This document shows positions 26,877-35,635 of a DNA stretch of 60,045 bases, one piece after another (within the stretch, counting starts at the first letter, position 1; every line of letters begins with the position of its first letter). The position numbers and the translations under genes are program-made. A model generated the notes under the pieces. It was given only the letters and a program-made list of their open reading frames with translations. It was not told where the DNA came from and did no database searches. This DNA is from Polyangium sp. 6x1 (GTDB lineage: Bacteria > Myxococcota_A > Polyangia > Polyangiales > Polyangiaceae), in the NCBI RefSeq assembly GCF_029946515.1, contig NZ_JARZHH010000068.1, positions 1 through 60,045 of the forward strand, in the 5' to 3' direction.

Positions 26877-27383
26877 ATGCATCGCTTCAAATCCCCTTTG
26901 AGTTCGCACGATTCCGCTCACCGTCTCGGACGCCTCATGGTGTCCCTCGTGCTCGCCCTGTCCGGGTGCCATTGCTCCGGAGCGAACACCGAGGGCAACA
27001 GCCGATCGACCGGCGTCGTCGAGCCGGGCCTCATGCCTTCGGAGTCGGACACCACGTCGACGTGCGGGCGCGAGACCAACGTGCACGGCTCGGGCTACGA
27101 CGCCGCGGCACGCTCGTGCCTCTGGGACGCGTGGCGGAACGGGAGCGCCGCCGGGCTCGTGATCACGATGCACACCGTCGAAGGCGATCCGATCACGTAC
27201 ACGCTGCGCGTGCGCCCCGGCCCCGTCGTCGACGTGACCGTGGACAGCCGCGACAGGTTCGGATCACCCGGCGTGACACGCGCGACGTGCAGGACGCTGG
27301 AGAAGAGCGCAGGCACGGGAGACCGCTTCGGCTTCGCGCTGCGCGGATGCGAGGGACGCGCCTCCGAGATCGTGATTCCCTGA
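26877..27383 (+). CDS. small lipoprotein, unknown
   Basis: A 168-residue lipoprotein; the ATG at 26877 gives an N-terminus MHRFKSPLSSHDSAHRLGRL followed by a hydrophobic stretch and the lipobox LSGC (Cys31). The mature domain (about 60-168) contains four cysteines likely to pair (STCGRE, SCLWDAW, TCRTL, GCEGR) and strand-rich sequence with DPITYTLRVRPGPVVDVTVDSRDR. I do not recognise the family. TACCCT at 26863-26868, 8 nt before the ATG, is a plausible -10 for a leaderless transcript. The UDP-glucose dehydrogenase gene follows after 58 bp with its own -10. Confidence 0.6.
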   Translation: MHRFKSPLSSHDSAHRLGRLMVSLVLALSGCHCSGANTEGNSRSTGVVEPGLMPSESDTTSTCGRETNVHGSGYDAAARSCLWDAWRNGSAAGLVITMHTVEGDPITYTLRVRPGPVVDVTVDSRDRFGSPGVTRATCRTLEKSAGTGDRFGFALRGCEGRASEIVIP

Positions 27384-27441
27384 CGGCGCGTGGGGCGCGC
27401 CACGTACACACGGGCGGCCGCGAAATGATAGGGTGCGCCCC

Positions 27442-28743
27442 ATGCAGCTCGCGGTGATTGGTACGGGTTACGTCGGCCTCGTAGCCGGCGCCGGGTTCGC
27501 AGATTTCGGCAACGACGTCGCATGCGTCGACGTCGACGAGGGCAAGATCGCGCGCCTCCTGCGCGGCGAGGTGCCCATCTACGAGCCCGGCCTCGACGTG
27601 CTCATCGCGAAGAACACGAAGGCCGGGCGCCTGTCGTTCTCGACGGACGTGGCCGGCGCGATCCGCAACGCCGAGGTCGTGTTCATCGCCGTCGGCACGC
27701 CCTCCGCGCCCGACGGATCCGCCGACCTCTCGGCTGTCTACGCCGTGGCCGAGACCATCGGCAAGAACATGAACGGCTTCAAGGTCGTCGCCACGAAGAG
27801 CACGGTGCCCGTCGGCACAGCCGATCAAGTCGAGGCCATCATCGCCCGCCACACGACGCACCCCTTCGGCGTCGCGTCGAACCCCGAGTTCCTCAAGGAA
27901 GGCGACGCGATCAACGACTTCATGAAGCCCGATCGCGTGGTCATCGGCTCGAACAACACCCGCGCACTCGACGTGCTCCGAAGCCTCTACGATCCCTTCG
28001 TGCGCACGAGCGACCGCATCCACGCGATGGGCGCTCGCTCGGCAGAGCTCACGAAGTACGCATCGAACGCGCTGCTCGCGACGCGCATCTCGTTCATGAA
28101 CGACCTCGCCCTCCTCGCAGAGAAGCTCGGCGCAGACATCGATCGCGTGCGCAAAGCCGTGGGCGCCGACCCGCGCATCGGCCCAAAGTTCCTCTTCCCA
28201 GGCCCGGGCTTCGGCGGCTCATGCTTCCCGAAGGACATCTCCGCGCTGATCCACACGGGTCGCGCCATGGGCCACGACCTCGAAGTCGTGCGCGCCGTCG
28301 AGGAAGTGAACAAGCGGCAGAAGCACGTGCTCGGCTCGAAGGTGAAGCACCACTTCGACGGCTCCCTCGCAGGCCGCGTCGTGGGCGTCTGGGGCCTCGC
28401 CTTCAAGCCGCAAACCGACGACATCCGCGAGTCCCCCGCACTCACCTTGATCGAGGACCTGCTCGCCGCAGGCGCCACAGTGCGCGCGCACGATCCGCAA
28501 GCCATCGAGAACGTCCGCCCCCTCTTCGACGATCGCGTGACCTACGTCGAGACGATGTACGCCGCCGCCGAAGGCGCCGACGCACTCGCACTCGTCACCG
28601 AGTGGCACGAGTACCGAAGGCCCGATTTCCACCGCATCAAGAAGCTCATGCGCACGCCGTCCCTCTTCGACGGTCGCAACATCTGGGACCCGGAAGACCT
28701 GCGCTCGCTCGGCTTCTTCTACACCGGCATCGGCCGCGGCTAG
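27442..28743 (+). CDS. ugd: UDP-glucose 6-dehydrogenase
   Basis: A 433-residue enzyme oxidising UDP-glucose to UDP-glucuronate with two NAD+, feeding polysaccharide and envelope sugar synthesis. The N-terminal Rossmann motif is VIGTGYVGLVAGAGFA. Other family blocks are EFLKEGDAINDFMKPDR, ELTKYASNALLATRISFMND and the catalytic loop FGGSCFPKD, nucleophile Cys261. The C-terminal UDP-binding domain has WGLAFKPQTDDIRESPA. The ATG at 27442 begins directly at the first strand; TAGGGT at 27429-27434, 7 nt upstream, and no ribosome site suggest a leaderless mRNA. No glycosyltransferase is adjacent. The transcript ends in the module copy at 28751. Confidence 0.96.
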   Translation: MQLAVIGTGYVGLVAGAGFADFGNDVACVDVDEGKIARLLRGEVPIYEPGLDVLIAKNTKAGRLSFSTDVAGAIRNAEVVFIAVGTPSAPDGSADLSAVYAVAETIGKNMNGFKVVATKSTVPVGTADQVEAIIARHTTHPFGVASNPEFLKEGDAINDFMKPDRVVIGSNNTRALDVLRSLYDPFVRTSDRIHAMGARSAELTKYASNALLATRISFMNDLALLAEKLGADIDRVRKAVGADPRIGPKFLFPGPGFGGSCFPKDISALIHTGRAMGHDLEVVRAVEEVNKRQKHVLGSKVKHHFDGSLAGRVVGVWGLAFKPQTDDIRESPALTLIEDLLAAGATVRAHDPQAIENVRPLFDDRVTYVETMYAAAEGADALALVTEWHEYRRPDFHRIKKLMRTPSLFDGRNIWDPEDLRSLGFFYTGIGRG

Positions 28744-28750
28744 CAGCGGA

Positions 28751-29072
28751 GGCGCCGCGCCGGGGCTCTGCCCCGAACCCCGCGGGGGCTGTTCGCCCCT
28801 CGACCCGAACCAGGGCCAGCCCTGGACCTTTGATGGAAGAACTGCGCTCCGCGCAGTTCTTCCACAGGCCGGTGGCAAGACCACGCAGGGCGTTGCCGAG
28901 AGAAGCGTCAACGCGGCTGTCTTGGTTGTCGGGGTCGTCGCTGGTCTTGACCCGGCTGTTCGATGAACTGCGCATCGCGCAGTTCATCGACCCCGAGTCC
29001 AGCGCTTGCGCTGGTCCGGGTCCAGGGGCGGACAGCCCCGGTGGGGCCTGGGGCAAAGCCCCAGCGCAACGC
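28751..29072. repeat. paired convergent 3'-end stem-loop modules (copy B)
   Basis: The gap between ugd and the convergent DUF4178 gene holds the same two-module structure as 20266-20580. The left terminal stem GGAAGAACTGCGC (28835-28847) pairs with 28851-28863, loop TCC. The right stem TCGATGAACTGCGC (28960-28973) pairs with 28977-28990, loop ATC. The two copies agree closely in the module arms and differ in the central 90 bp. No target-site duplication flanks the copies, which argues against a recent transposon. Confidence 0.85.
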
Positions 29073-30548
29073 CTACTTGCCGCCGCCGAAGCTTGGGCCG
29101 CCGATGAAGACGCCGCCGCCTCCGCCGCCGCTGCCGCAGTCGCTGAAGACGATGAGCAGGACGAACAGGATGACGACGCCGATGATGATCATCGTGCCGC
29201 ATCCGCTCGATGCGCAGCCGCTGCCGCCTTCGCCGGAGGCGAGCATCGAGCCTGCGGGGGGTTTGATGCCGAAGGCTGCGCCGATGTCGCCGGAGGAGAG
29301 ACGCTCGCAGAACGAGTAGTTCACCTCTTTTGCCGTCTGCTCGACGCTGACTTTGCCGCCTGAGCCTTCGTACTCCGTTGCCTGGACGGCCTCGCCGACC
29401 TCGACCTTCCAGTAGAACTCGCCGACCACGTACTCGGTCTCGGCGCGGACGCTCTGCTTCCAGTTGTAGTGCTGGCTGCGGAACATCGCGGCGCCGCCGG
29501 AGACGGAGACCTCGCCGGGCGGGATGGGCGTGACGAGCCACCACGCGCCGTCCTCCTCCATCAGCCACAGGTACCCGACGCGCGGCCCTGCGTAGAGCAG
29601 GTACTCGCGCCATCGGTAGCGCTCGCCTTCGACGGTGCAGCCGCGGATCGTGAAGCCGATGCAGATGACGCGGTTGCCGCGCAGGTTGCCCTCGGCGCCG
29701 AGCGGGATGAACGGCTCGATCGGCGGCTTTGGCGCAGGGCCGAGCGCTCGCAGCGCGCCCTGTTGCAGATCGCTCGCCATGCCGCAGTACCGGCAGACGA
29801 TTCGCTCGGTTTGTCCTGGGGTGACGAGCGGCAGGTTGCCGCCGCAGTTCGGGCACGCGACGCTCGTGACCTCGGCCTTTGCGGCTTCGACGGGCGCGCC
29901 CGAGTCGAGCACCATCACCGAGGGATCGATCTGCCGGCCGAGGTAGAGCTTCGGCGGGATGTTGCGGCCGTCGCCGTAGTCGATCGTGCCGAATGCGCCG
30001 TTGGGCGCGGCGATGTCTGCGTAGCCCGTGGGCACGCCGGGCGCGGCGACATGCGGCATCTCGCCTTCGCCCGAGACCACGCGGCGCTGCCCGACCTCGG
30101 CGACGGTCCAGACGCCGTAGCTGCCGAGGTTGATTTGCTGGCCTGCGCGGAGCGCGTGGATCGGCGGCAGCTCCGGCGGGAGCGGGACCTCGCTCGTCGA
30201 GTACCAGCGGCCTTGCGCGCTCGCGACCCAGCACCACTTCCCGCTCGTCGGGAACGTGATGAAAAACTCCTGCCACGGGGCGCCGGGTGCGCTCGCGCGA
30301 TCGAGCTGCACGCGACCGTCGACCATGAACGGCTCGCCGCCGCTCCAGCGGCCTGTTCCGCCGAGCTGCAGGGGCGACGGGATGTCGACGAGGTCCGCCA
30401 TCCGGCCGACGGCGACGAGGTTCCGGTCCGTGCGTGCAACGACGAAGTTGCAGTGCTTGCAGACCTGCGCGGCGGCCCCGGCGAAGCGGAACGTGATGGG
30501 CGCCCCGCACGACGGACACGCCGCCTGGCGGTCGAACGGGCTAGTCAC
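29073..30548 (-). CDS. DUF4178 zinc-ribbon membrane protein
   Basis: A 491-residue protein with two CxxC zinc ribbons, the first at residues 11-33 (CPSCG, then CKHC) and the second near 230-255 (CPNCGG, CRYCG). Each precedes a DUF4178-type beta-rich domain (about 50-200 and 290-420). A single membrane helix (about 450-472, MIIIGVVILFVLLIVFS) is followed by a Gly-rich tail, so the bulk faces one side of the membrane. DUF4178 genes commonly sit beside membrane aminopropyltransferase genes, as here. The start is GTG at 30548; TACCAT at 30556-30561 is 7 nt upstream with no ribosome site. It diverges from the aminopropyltransferase gene, so both can share regulation. Confidence 0.8.
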   Translation of the reverse strand: MTSPFDRQAACPSCGAPITFRFAGAAAQVCKHCNFVVARTDRNLVAVGRMADLVDIPSPLQLGGTGRWSGGEPFMVDGRVQLDRASAPGAPWQEFFITFPTSGKWCWVASAQGRWYSTSEVPLPPELPPIHALRAGQQINLGSYGVWTVAEVGQRRVVSGEGEMPHVAAPGVPTGYADIAAPNGAFGTIDYGDGRNIPPKLYLGRQIDPSVMVLDSGAPVEAAKAEVTSVACPNCGGNLPLVTPGQTERIVCRYCGMASDLQQGALRALGPAPKPPIEPFIPLGAEGNLRGNRVICIGFTIRGCTVEGERYRWREYLLYAGPRVGYLWLMEEDGAWWLVTPIPPGEVSVSGGAAMFRSQHYNWKQSVRAETEYVVGEFYWKVEVGEAVQATEYEGSGGKVSVEQTAKEVNYSFCERLSSGDIGAAFGIKPPAGSMLASGEGGSGCASSGCGTMIIIGVVILFVLLIVFSDCGSGGGGGGVFIGGPSFGGGK

Positions 30549-30665
30549 GCGTCGGATGGTAGCCCATTTTCGTCGCGGGCGTGCTCCCTCGTCGGACCCC
30601 TTCCGACGTGGGCGTCTCGGATCGTGCTCACCGGCGACGCCGACCCGGTGCTAGGAAGGCGCGGC

Positions 30666-32198
30666 ATGTCGCAGCCGTTGCGCCGCTGGGTCCACCCTGC
30701 GCTCCTCGCCATGGTGGCCGTGATCGCGACCTCCGGGCTCGTCTACGAGCTCGTGACGGGCACCCTGGCGAGCTACGTGCTCGGCGACTCGGTCACCCAG
30801 TTCAGCCTGGTGATCGGCCTCTACCTGTTCGCGATGGGCATCGGCTCGTACCTGTCGAAGTTCCTCGAGGATCGCCTCCTCGAGCGCTTCGTCGAGATCG
30901 AGCTTTGCCTCGCCCTCGCGGGAGGCCTGTCCGCGCCGCTGCTCTTCAAGGTCTACACGGCGGCCGCGGCGTTTCGCTTCGCGCTCTACGGCGTCGTGGT
31001 CCTCATCGGCACGCTCGTGGGCCTGGAGATCCCGCTGCTCATCCGGCTGCTTCAGTTCTCGGTCGACCTGAAGGAGCTCGTCGCGCGGGTCCTCACGCTC
31101 GACTACGTGGGCGCGCTGATCGCGAGCTTGCTCTTCCCGTCGCTGCTCCTGCCGAAGCTCGGCGTGCACCAGACGAGCCTCTTCTTCGGCCTCTTGAACG
31201 CGGCCGTGGCGATGCTCGCGACGTTCCTCTTCCCGCTCGATCGCGCCGTCACGATCCGCCTGCGCGCGCAGTGCTTGCTCATCTTCGGCGTGCTCGCCGC
31301 GGCGTTCGGGTTCGTCAGTCGGTTCGTCGATCGCGCCGAGACCGTCTACTTCGGCGCGCCCATCATCTACACGGCGCAGTCGCCCTACCAGCGCGTGGTG
31401 ATCACGCGCTCGCCGCGCACGACGCGCCTCTTCCTCAACGGCAACCTCCAGTTCTCCTCCGACGACGAGCAGCGCTACCACGAGGTCCTCGTCCACCCCG
31501 CCGTCGCCGCGCTCGGCCATGATCCCAAGAGCGTGCTCGTGCTCGGCGGCGGCGACGGCCTCGCGGCGCGCGAGCTGCTCCGCTATCCGTCGATCGAGCG
31601 CATCGTGCTCGTCGACCTCGACGCCGCGGTCACGGACGCGTTCCGCACGCTCCCCGTCGCGCTGGAGCTGAACGGCGGGTCCCTCAACGATCCACGCGTC
31701 ACCGTGCGCAACGAGGACGCGTACAAGTTCCTCGAGGACTCGCACGACTCGTTCGACCTCGCGATCGTCGACTTCCCCGATCCCTCGAACTACGCCGTCG
31801 GCAAGCTCTACACCGACGCGTTCTACCACCTGCTGCGCGAGCGCCTCTCCTTCCGCGGCGTCGCCGTCGTGCAGGCGACCTCGCCGCAGTACGCGCGCGA
31901 GTCGTTCTGGACCATCGTGCAGACGCTCGAGGGCGCGGGCTGGAAGACGGCGCCGCTCCACGTGTACGTGCCGAGCTTCGGCGACTGGGGTTTTGTGTTG
32001 GCGGGCGGCGAGCACCTCACCGCACCGGGAGCCTTGCGCATCGAGCCGACCAAGCTCCGCTGGCTCGAATCCTCGGGGCTGCCCGAGCTCTTCCGCTTCC
32101 CGCGCGACACCGGCCGCGTCGAGGCGCCCGTGAACCGGCTGAACGATCAGAAGCTCGTCGCGATCTACGCGCGCGAGTGGGGCGTGTTCACGCGCTGA
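30666..32198 (+). CDS. membrane-bound polyamine aminopropyltransferase (spermidine synthase-like)
   Basis: A 510-residue fusion of about seven N-terminal membrane helices (residues 10-215) with a spermidine-synthase domain (about 225-480). Domain markers are SPYQRVVI, NGNLQFSSDDEQRYHEVLVHP, the SAM-type loop VLVLGGGDGLAAREL, and DLAIVDFPDPSN for the decarboxy-SAM and amine site. It probably transfers aminopropyl groups to an amine at the membrane; the acceptor is not known. It starts at ATG 30666. A 1-nt overlap (TGATG) couples it to the FAD oxidoreductase gene downstream, and it diverges from the DUF4178 gene, so three genes form a locus seen in other proteobacteria. Confidence 0.88.
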   Translation: MSQPLRRWVHPALLAMVAVIATSGLVYELVTGTLASYVLGDSVTQFSLVIGLYLFAMGIGSYLSKFLEDRLLERFVEIELCLALAGGLSAPLLFKVYTAAAAFRFALYGVVVLIGTLVGLEIPLLIRLLQFSVDLKELVARVLTLDYVGALIASLLFPSLLLPKLGVHQTSLFFGLLNAAVAMLATFLFPLDRAVTIRLRAQCLLIFGVLAAAFGFVSRFVDRAETVYFGAPIIYTAQSPYQRVVITRSPRTTRLFLNGNLQFSSDDEQRYHEVLVHPAVAALGHDPKSVLVLGGGDGLAARELLRYPSIERIVLVDLDAAVTDAFRTLPVALELNGGSLNDPRVTVRNEDAYKFLEDSHDSFDLAIVDFPDPSNYAVGKLYTDAFYHLLRERLSFRGVAVVQATSPQYARESFWTIVQTLEGAGWKTAPLHVYVPSFGDWGFVLAGGEHLTAPGALRIEPTKLRWLESSGLPELFRFPRDTGRVEAPVNRLNDQKLVAIYAREWGVFTR

Positions 32199-33793
32199 TG
32201 GACCGGCGAGCCTTCCTCACGACGGTCGCGGCTGGCTGGGTGGTCGACGCGGTCCTGCCGCGACGAGAGGCGCTCGCGGGTCGCATCATCGGCGCCTCGC
32301 ACGGCGTGGGTCACCTCGTGCGGGACGGCGGCGTGCCCGAGCCGAGCGGGCCGCCGGATCATGCCGACGTCGTCATCGTCGGCGCGGGCATCGCGGGCCT
32401 CTCCGCCGCGTGGAGGCTCGCGCCTGCGGGACTCGACGTGCATGTGCTCGAGCTCGAACCCTTCCCCGGCGGCACGAGCACGTGGAGCGAGGACGGCGCT
32501 GCGCCGCACCCGTGGGGCGCGCACTACCTCGCCGCGCCGAACCCCGAGGCGCGCGCCGCGCTTCGCCTGCTCGAAGAGATGGGCGTGGTGAAGGGCTGGG
32601 ACGCGGCGGGACGCCCGCGCTTCGATCCACGCGTGCTCTGCCACGCGCCGCAAGAGCGCATCTTCTATCGCGGCGCGTGGCACCCGGGGCTCGTGCCGCA
32701 GGACGAGCTCGACGCGCGCGATCGCGCCGAGATGGAGCGCTTCTCCCGCTTCGAAGACGAGCTCACCGAGCGCGTCGGCGCCGATGGAAAGCCCGTCTTC
32801 CAGATCCCGCTCGCGCTCTCGTCGCGGGATCCGGACACGCTCGCGCTCGATCGGATCAGCATGCGCGCGTGGCTCGATCGCGAGGGATACAGCTCGCCGT
32901 TCTTGCGCTGGTACGTGCGGTACGCGTGCCTCGACGACTTCGGCGCCGAGCCTGAAGACGTCTCGGCCTGGGCCGCGCTGCACTACTTCGCGGGGCGCAA
33001 GCTGAAGACACCCGAGCTCGACGGCAGCCACTTCCTCGTGTGGCCTGAGGGCAACGGGCGGCTCGTCAAAGCGCTCTTCGAACGCTCACGCGCGGCGGTC
33101 TCGCTCGGCGCGCTCGTGACGGGCGTTCGCACGATCGAAGGCGGGCGCGTCGAGGTGCGCTGGCTCGACCTGCGGGATCGCACGCCGCGGCGCACGCATG
33201 CGCGCGCCGTCGTCGTCGCGGCGCCCGCGTTCGTCACGAGTCGACTCTTTCCGCCTGCCGCGGCGCGCTTGCCCGTGCGCACGAGCTCGCCGTGGGTCGT
33301 CGCGAACATGCACGTCGAACGCCCGATCGATCCCGACATGGCGTGGGACTCCGTCCTCTACGACGCCGCGGGCCTCGGCTACGTCGACGCGCGTCATCAG
33401 TTCACCGAGCTCTCGTCGCGCACCGTGCTCACGTACTACCGCGCGTATGGAGGCCCCGACGTCGTGGGCGCGCGAAAAAGCCTCGTCGTCGCGCCGTGGG
33501 AGCAGATCGCCAGCGACGTGCTGCGTGATCTCGCGCCTGCGCATCCGGAGCTCCGCGAGCAGATCTCACGCATGGACGTGTGCGTGTGGGGTCACGCGAT
33601 GCCGCGCCCGCGCCCTGGTTTTCTCGGCGAACGGCCCTTCGAACCGCTCGTCCTGCTCGAGGAGCGCGTGGCCTGGGCGCACGCGGATCAGCCTGGAATG
33701 GCGCTCTTCGAGGAGTCGCAGGCGTCCGGTGTACGAGCGGCCGAGGCGGTCGCGCCTGCGCTCGGGATCGAGCTCGGCCCCACCTGGTTGTAA
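32198..33793 (+). CDS. FAD-dependent amine-oxidase-like oxidoreductase
   Basis: A 531-residue flavoprotein with a dinucleotide-binding motif VVIVGAGIAGLSAAWRL near residues 55-71 and a second flavin-associated block RLVKALFERSRAAVSLGALVTGV in the middle. The N-terminus MDRRAFLTTVAAGWVV looks like a Tat signal (RRAFL), so it may be exported or membrane-tethered with its cofactor bound. It resembles the FAD/NAD(P)-binding amine oxidase and desaturase superfamily; substrate is not predictable. Translational coupling to the aminopropyltransferase (start codon sharing one base with its stop) suggests action on the polyamine product or its precursor. Confidence 0.8.
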   Translation: MDRRAFLTTVAAGWVVDAVLPRREALAGRIIGASHGVGHLVRDGGVPEPSGPPDHADVVIVGAGIAGLSAAWRLAPAGLDVHVLELEPFPGGTSTWSEDGAAPHPWGAHYLAAPNPEARAALRLLEEMGVVKGWDAAGRPRFDPRVLCHAPQERIFYRGAWHPGLVPQDELDARDRAEMERFSRFEDELTERVGADGKPVFQIPLALSSRDPDTLALDRISMRAWLDREGYSSPFLRWYVRYACLDDFGAEPEDVSAWAALHYFAGRKLKTPELDGSHFLVWPEGNGRLVKALFERSRAAVSLGALVTGVRTIEGGRVEVRWLDLRDRTPRRTHARAVVVAAPAFVTSRLFPPAAARLPVRTSSPWVVANMHVERPIDPDMAWDSVLYDAAGLGYVDARHQFTELSSRTVLTYYRAYGGPDVVGARKSLVVAPWEQIASDVLRDLAPAHPELREQISRMDVCVWGHAMPRPRPGFLGERPFEPLVLLEERVAWAHADQPGMALFEESQASGVRAAEAVAPALGIELGPTWL

Positions 33794-33971
33794 AATCCAG
33801 GAAATTCGTAGCCACGAGCACAGAACCGACAGCCAGTTGGCGCAAATTCGGGGTTCTGGTGGGCTTGCTGTCTTTTCGGGGGTGGGGAGGGGGTCGGTTT
33901 GCGGGGGAAAGGTGACGGGATCTGCTCACCGACCTTGCACGGCCCCCCCCCACCGCGTCTACTGTTCGGCC

Positions 33972-34748
33972 ATGCGAACCCGGTTCGCCGGGATGACCGA
34001 TGTCGGCCTGATGCGGGAGCACAACGAGGACAACCTCCTCGTGATGCCCGAGTACCATGTCGTCGCCGTTGCCGACGGGATGGGCGGGCATCGCTCCGGC
34101 GATGTGGCGAGCCGGCTGGCCGTCTCCACCCTCTCGGATTTTTTCTCGGTTACCGTCGGTCGCGACGGTACCTGGCCATTTCCTGCCGATCCGAACCTGA
34201 CGGAGGAGGAGAACTACGTCGTCACGGGCCTGCGGCTGGCCAACCGTCGCATCTTCGATCGTTCGCTCAAGACCATGGCGGACTTCGGGATGGGTACGAC
34301 GATCGTGACGGCGATGTTCGACAAGAACGCGACGCGCGTGACCGTGGGTCACGTCGGCGACAGCCGTTGTTACCGCATCCGTGGCGAGAAGATCACGCAG
34401 CTCACGCGTGACCACTCGCTCGTCAGCGACGCCTTGCACATGGCGCCGTGGATGACGGAGGAGGAGATCAAGCGGCTTCCGCCGAACGTGATCACCCGCG
34501 CGCTCGGCATCCGCGAGGATGTGCTCGTCGATCTCCTCACCGAGGAGACGGCCGCGGGGGACATCTACTTGCTCTGCTCCGACGGCCTCTCGGGTCTCGT
34601 GAAGGACCCGGAGATCTGCGACATCGTCACGAAGGCCCCGTCGCTCGACGAGGCGTGCCGTGTGCTCATCGAGCGCGCGAACTTCCACGGCGGACTCGAC
34701 AACATCACGGTCGTGCTCGCGCGCGTGGAACCTGATCAGACGCCCTGA
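33972..34748 (+). CDS. PP2C-family protein serine/threonine phosphatase
   Basis: A 258-residue stand-alone PP2C-type phosphatase. The metal-binding residues are visible: the aspartate of REHNEDN, DGMGGHRSG, CSDGLSG and the late GGLDNITVVLAR. The family reverses Hanks-type Ser/Thr kinases, and a kinase gene lies in this window at 41544-43355, although not adjacent. No regulatory domain or membrane helix is present. TACTGT at 33960-33965, 6 nt before the ATG, and no ribosome site suggest a leaderless mRNA. The 178 bp upstream contain a run of nine cytosines but no other clear signal. Confidence 0.93.
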   Translation: MRTRFAGMTDVGLMREHNEDNLLVMPEYHVVAVADGMGGHRSGDVASRLAVSTLSDFFSVTVGRDGTWPFPADPNLTEEENYVVTGLRLANRRIFDRSLKTMADFGMGTTIVTAMFDKNATRVTVGHVGDSRCYRIRGEKITQLTRDHSLVSDALHMAPWMTEEEIKRLPPNVITRALGIREDVLVDLLTEETAAGDIYLLCSDGLSGLVKDPEICDIVTKAPSLDEACRVLIERANFHGGLDNITVVLARVEPDQTP

Positions 34749-34862
34749 CCTTTGCAAAGGCCGCATCGCGGCCTTTGCACCAGAGGTCCAGGGCTTGCCC
34801 TGGTTCGGGTCCAGGGGCGAAGAGCCCCTGGTCGGGGGCTGGGGTGAAACCCCAGCGCTGCC
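34749..34862 (-). repeat. single 3'-end stem-loop module (copy C)
   Basis: Between the convergent PP2C and phosphodiesterase genes lies one module, in the sense of the minus-strand gene. It has the same GGGGT/ACCCC-type first hairpin, CCAGGGGC/GCCCCTGG and CCAGGGC/GCCCTGG stems, but its terminal stem has a different sequence: GCAAAGGCCGC (34754-34764) with 34768-34778, loop ATC. The stem is kept while its bases are replaced, which points to selection on structure. Confidence 0.8.
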
Positions 34863-35630
34863 CTACAGCAAAAACTGATCGCCGATCTTCATCACTTCGA
34901 GGCTCACGCCTTCGAGTGCGGCGCACTCGCGCTCCACCTCGGCCTGGAACACCGGCTTGATGTGGTAGAGCAGCGTCGGCAGATCCTGCGGACGGCGTAG
35001 CTTCTTCAGGTCGGCGCGTAGCGTCTGCGGCGTGTGATGACCGCTCACGGTGGCGAGCCGCTGCTCCCGGTTCGGGAAGCTCACCTCCATCAAGAGCGCG
35101 CGCAGGTTCGGCTGCTCGTCGAGCACCTCCCACAGCCGATCCGTGGGCCCCGTGTCGCCGCTGTAGGCGATGGCGCCGCCCGGCGTCTCGATCACGAACG
35201 CGGCCGACTCGATCGTGTGGCTCACCATGATCGCGCGCACGTTGCAGCCTGCGAGCGGCGCCGGGTTCTCCGGCGTGAGCTCGAGGTAGCGGATCGTCGG
35301 GTTGTCCGGCGTCGGGATCGTCGCGAAGTCGGGCCAGAGCTCGTTGTTGAAGAAGTGCTGCCGCAGGATGCGGATCGTCTCGCGCGTGCCCGCGACGATG
35401 AGCGGAGGCGCGCCCATCTGGCAGCGGTTGTCCGCGAGCGTCGCGAGGTCGCGGATGTGGTCGAGGTGCGCGTGGCTGACGAGGCACCCTTCGAGCTTGA
35501 GTTGCCCCTCGACTTCGAGGCCGCTCGTGAGGGATCCCGCGTCGATCGCCAGACGCTCGTCGAGGATGAAGGCGCTCGTGCGGTGCTTCGGGGTCTCGCC
35601 GCCGTGGCATCCGATGACGCGGAGATCCAC
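34863..35630 (-). CDS. class II cyclic-nucleotide phosphodiesterase (metallo-beta-lactamase fold)
   Basis: A 255-residue metallo-hydrolase. The motif SHAHLDHIRDL (His53, His55, Asp57, His58) binds the metal pair. The sequence that follows, including HFFNNELWPDFATI and HTIESAAFVIE, matches class II cAMP phosphodiesterases, the yeast PDE1/bacterial CpdP group, better than generic beta-lactamase-fold proteins. The predicted reaction is hydrolysis of 3',5'-cyclic AMP (or cGMP) in the cytosol. I choose a GTG start at 35630, 5 nt after the stop of the Crp-like gene, because the longer frame through that gene is a shadow. The pairing of an effector-binding regulator with an enzyme that destroys the effector is a simple feedback module. 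Confidence 0.82.
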   Translation of the reverse strand: MDLRVIGCHGGETPKHRTSAFILDERLAIDAGSLTSGLEVEGQLKLEGCLVSHAHLDHIRDLATLADNRCQMGAPPLIVAGTRETIRILRQHFFNNELWPDFATIPTPDNPTIRYLELTPENPAPLAGCNVRAIMVSHTIESAAFVIETPGGAIAYSGDTGPTDRLWEVLDEQPNLRALLMEVSFPNREQRLATVSGHHTPQTLRADLKKLRRPQDLPTLLYHIKPVFQAEVERECAALEGVSLEVMKIGDQFLL

Positions 35631-35635
35631 GTCGC

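Noticed and set aside
20266-29072. Non-autonomous transposon (MITE) explanation of the paired modules
   Set aside because: The ends are inverted repeats, but there is no target-site duplication, a single-module copy exists at 34749-34862, and all copies lie at convergent 3' ends in sense orientation. Not excluded without a genome-wide search.
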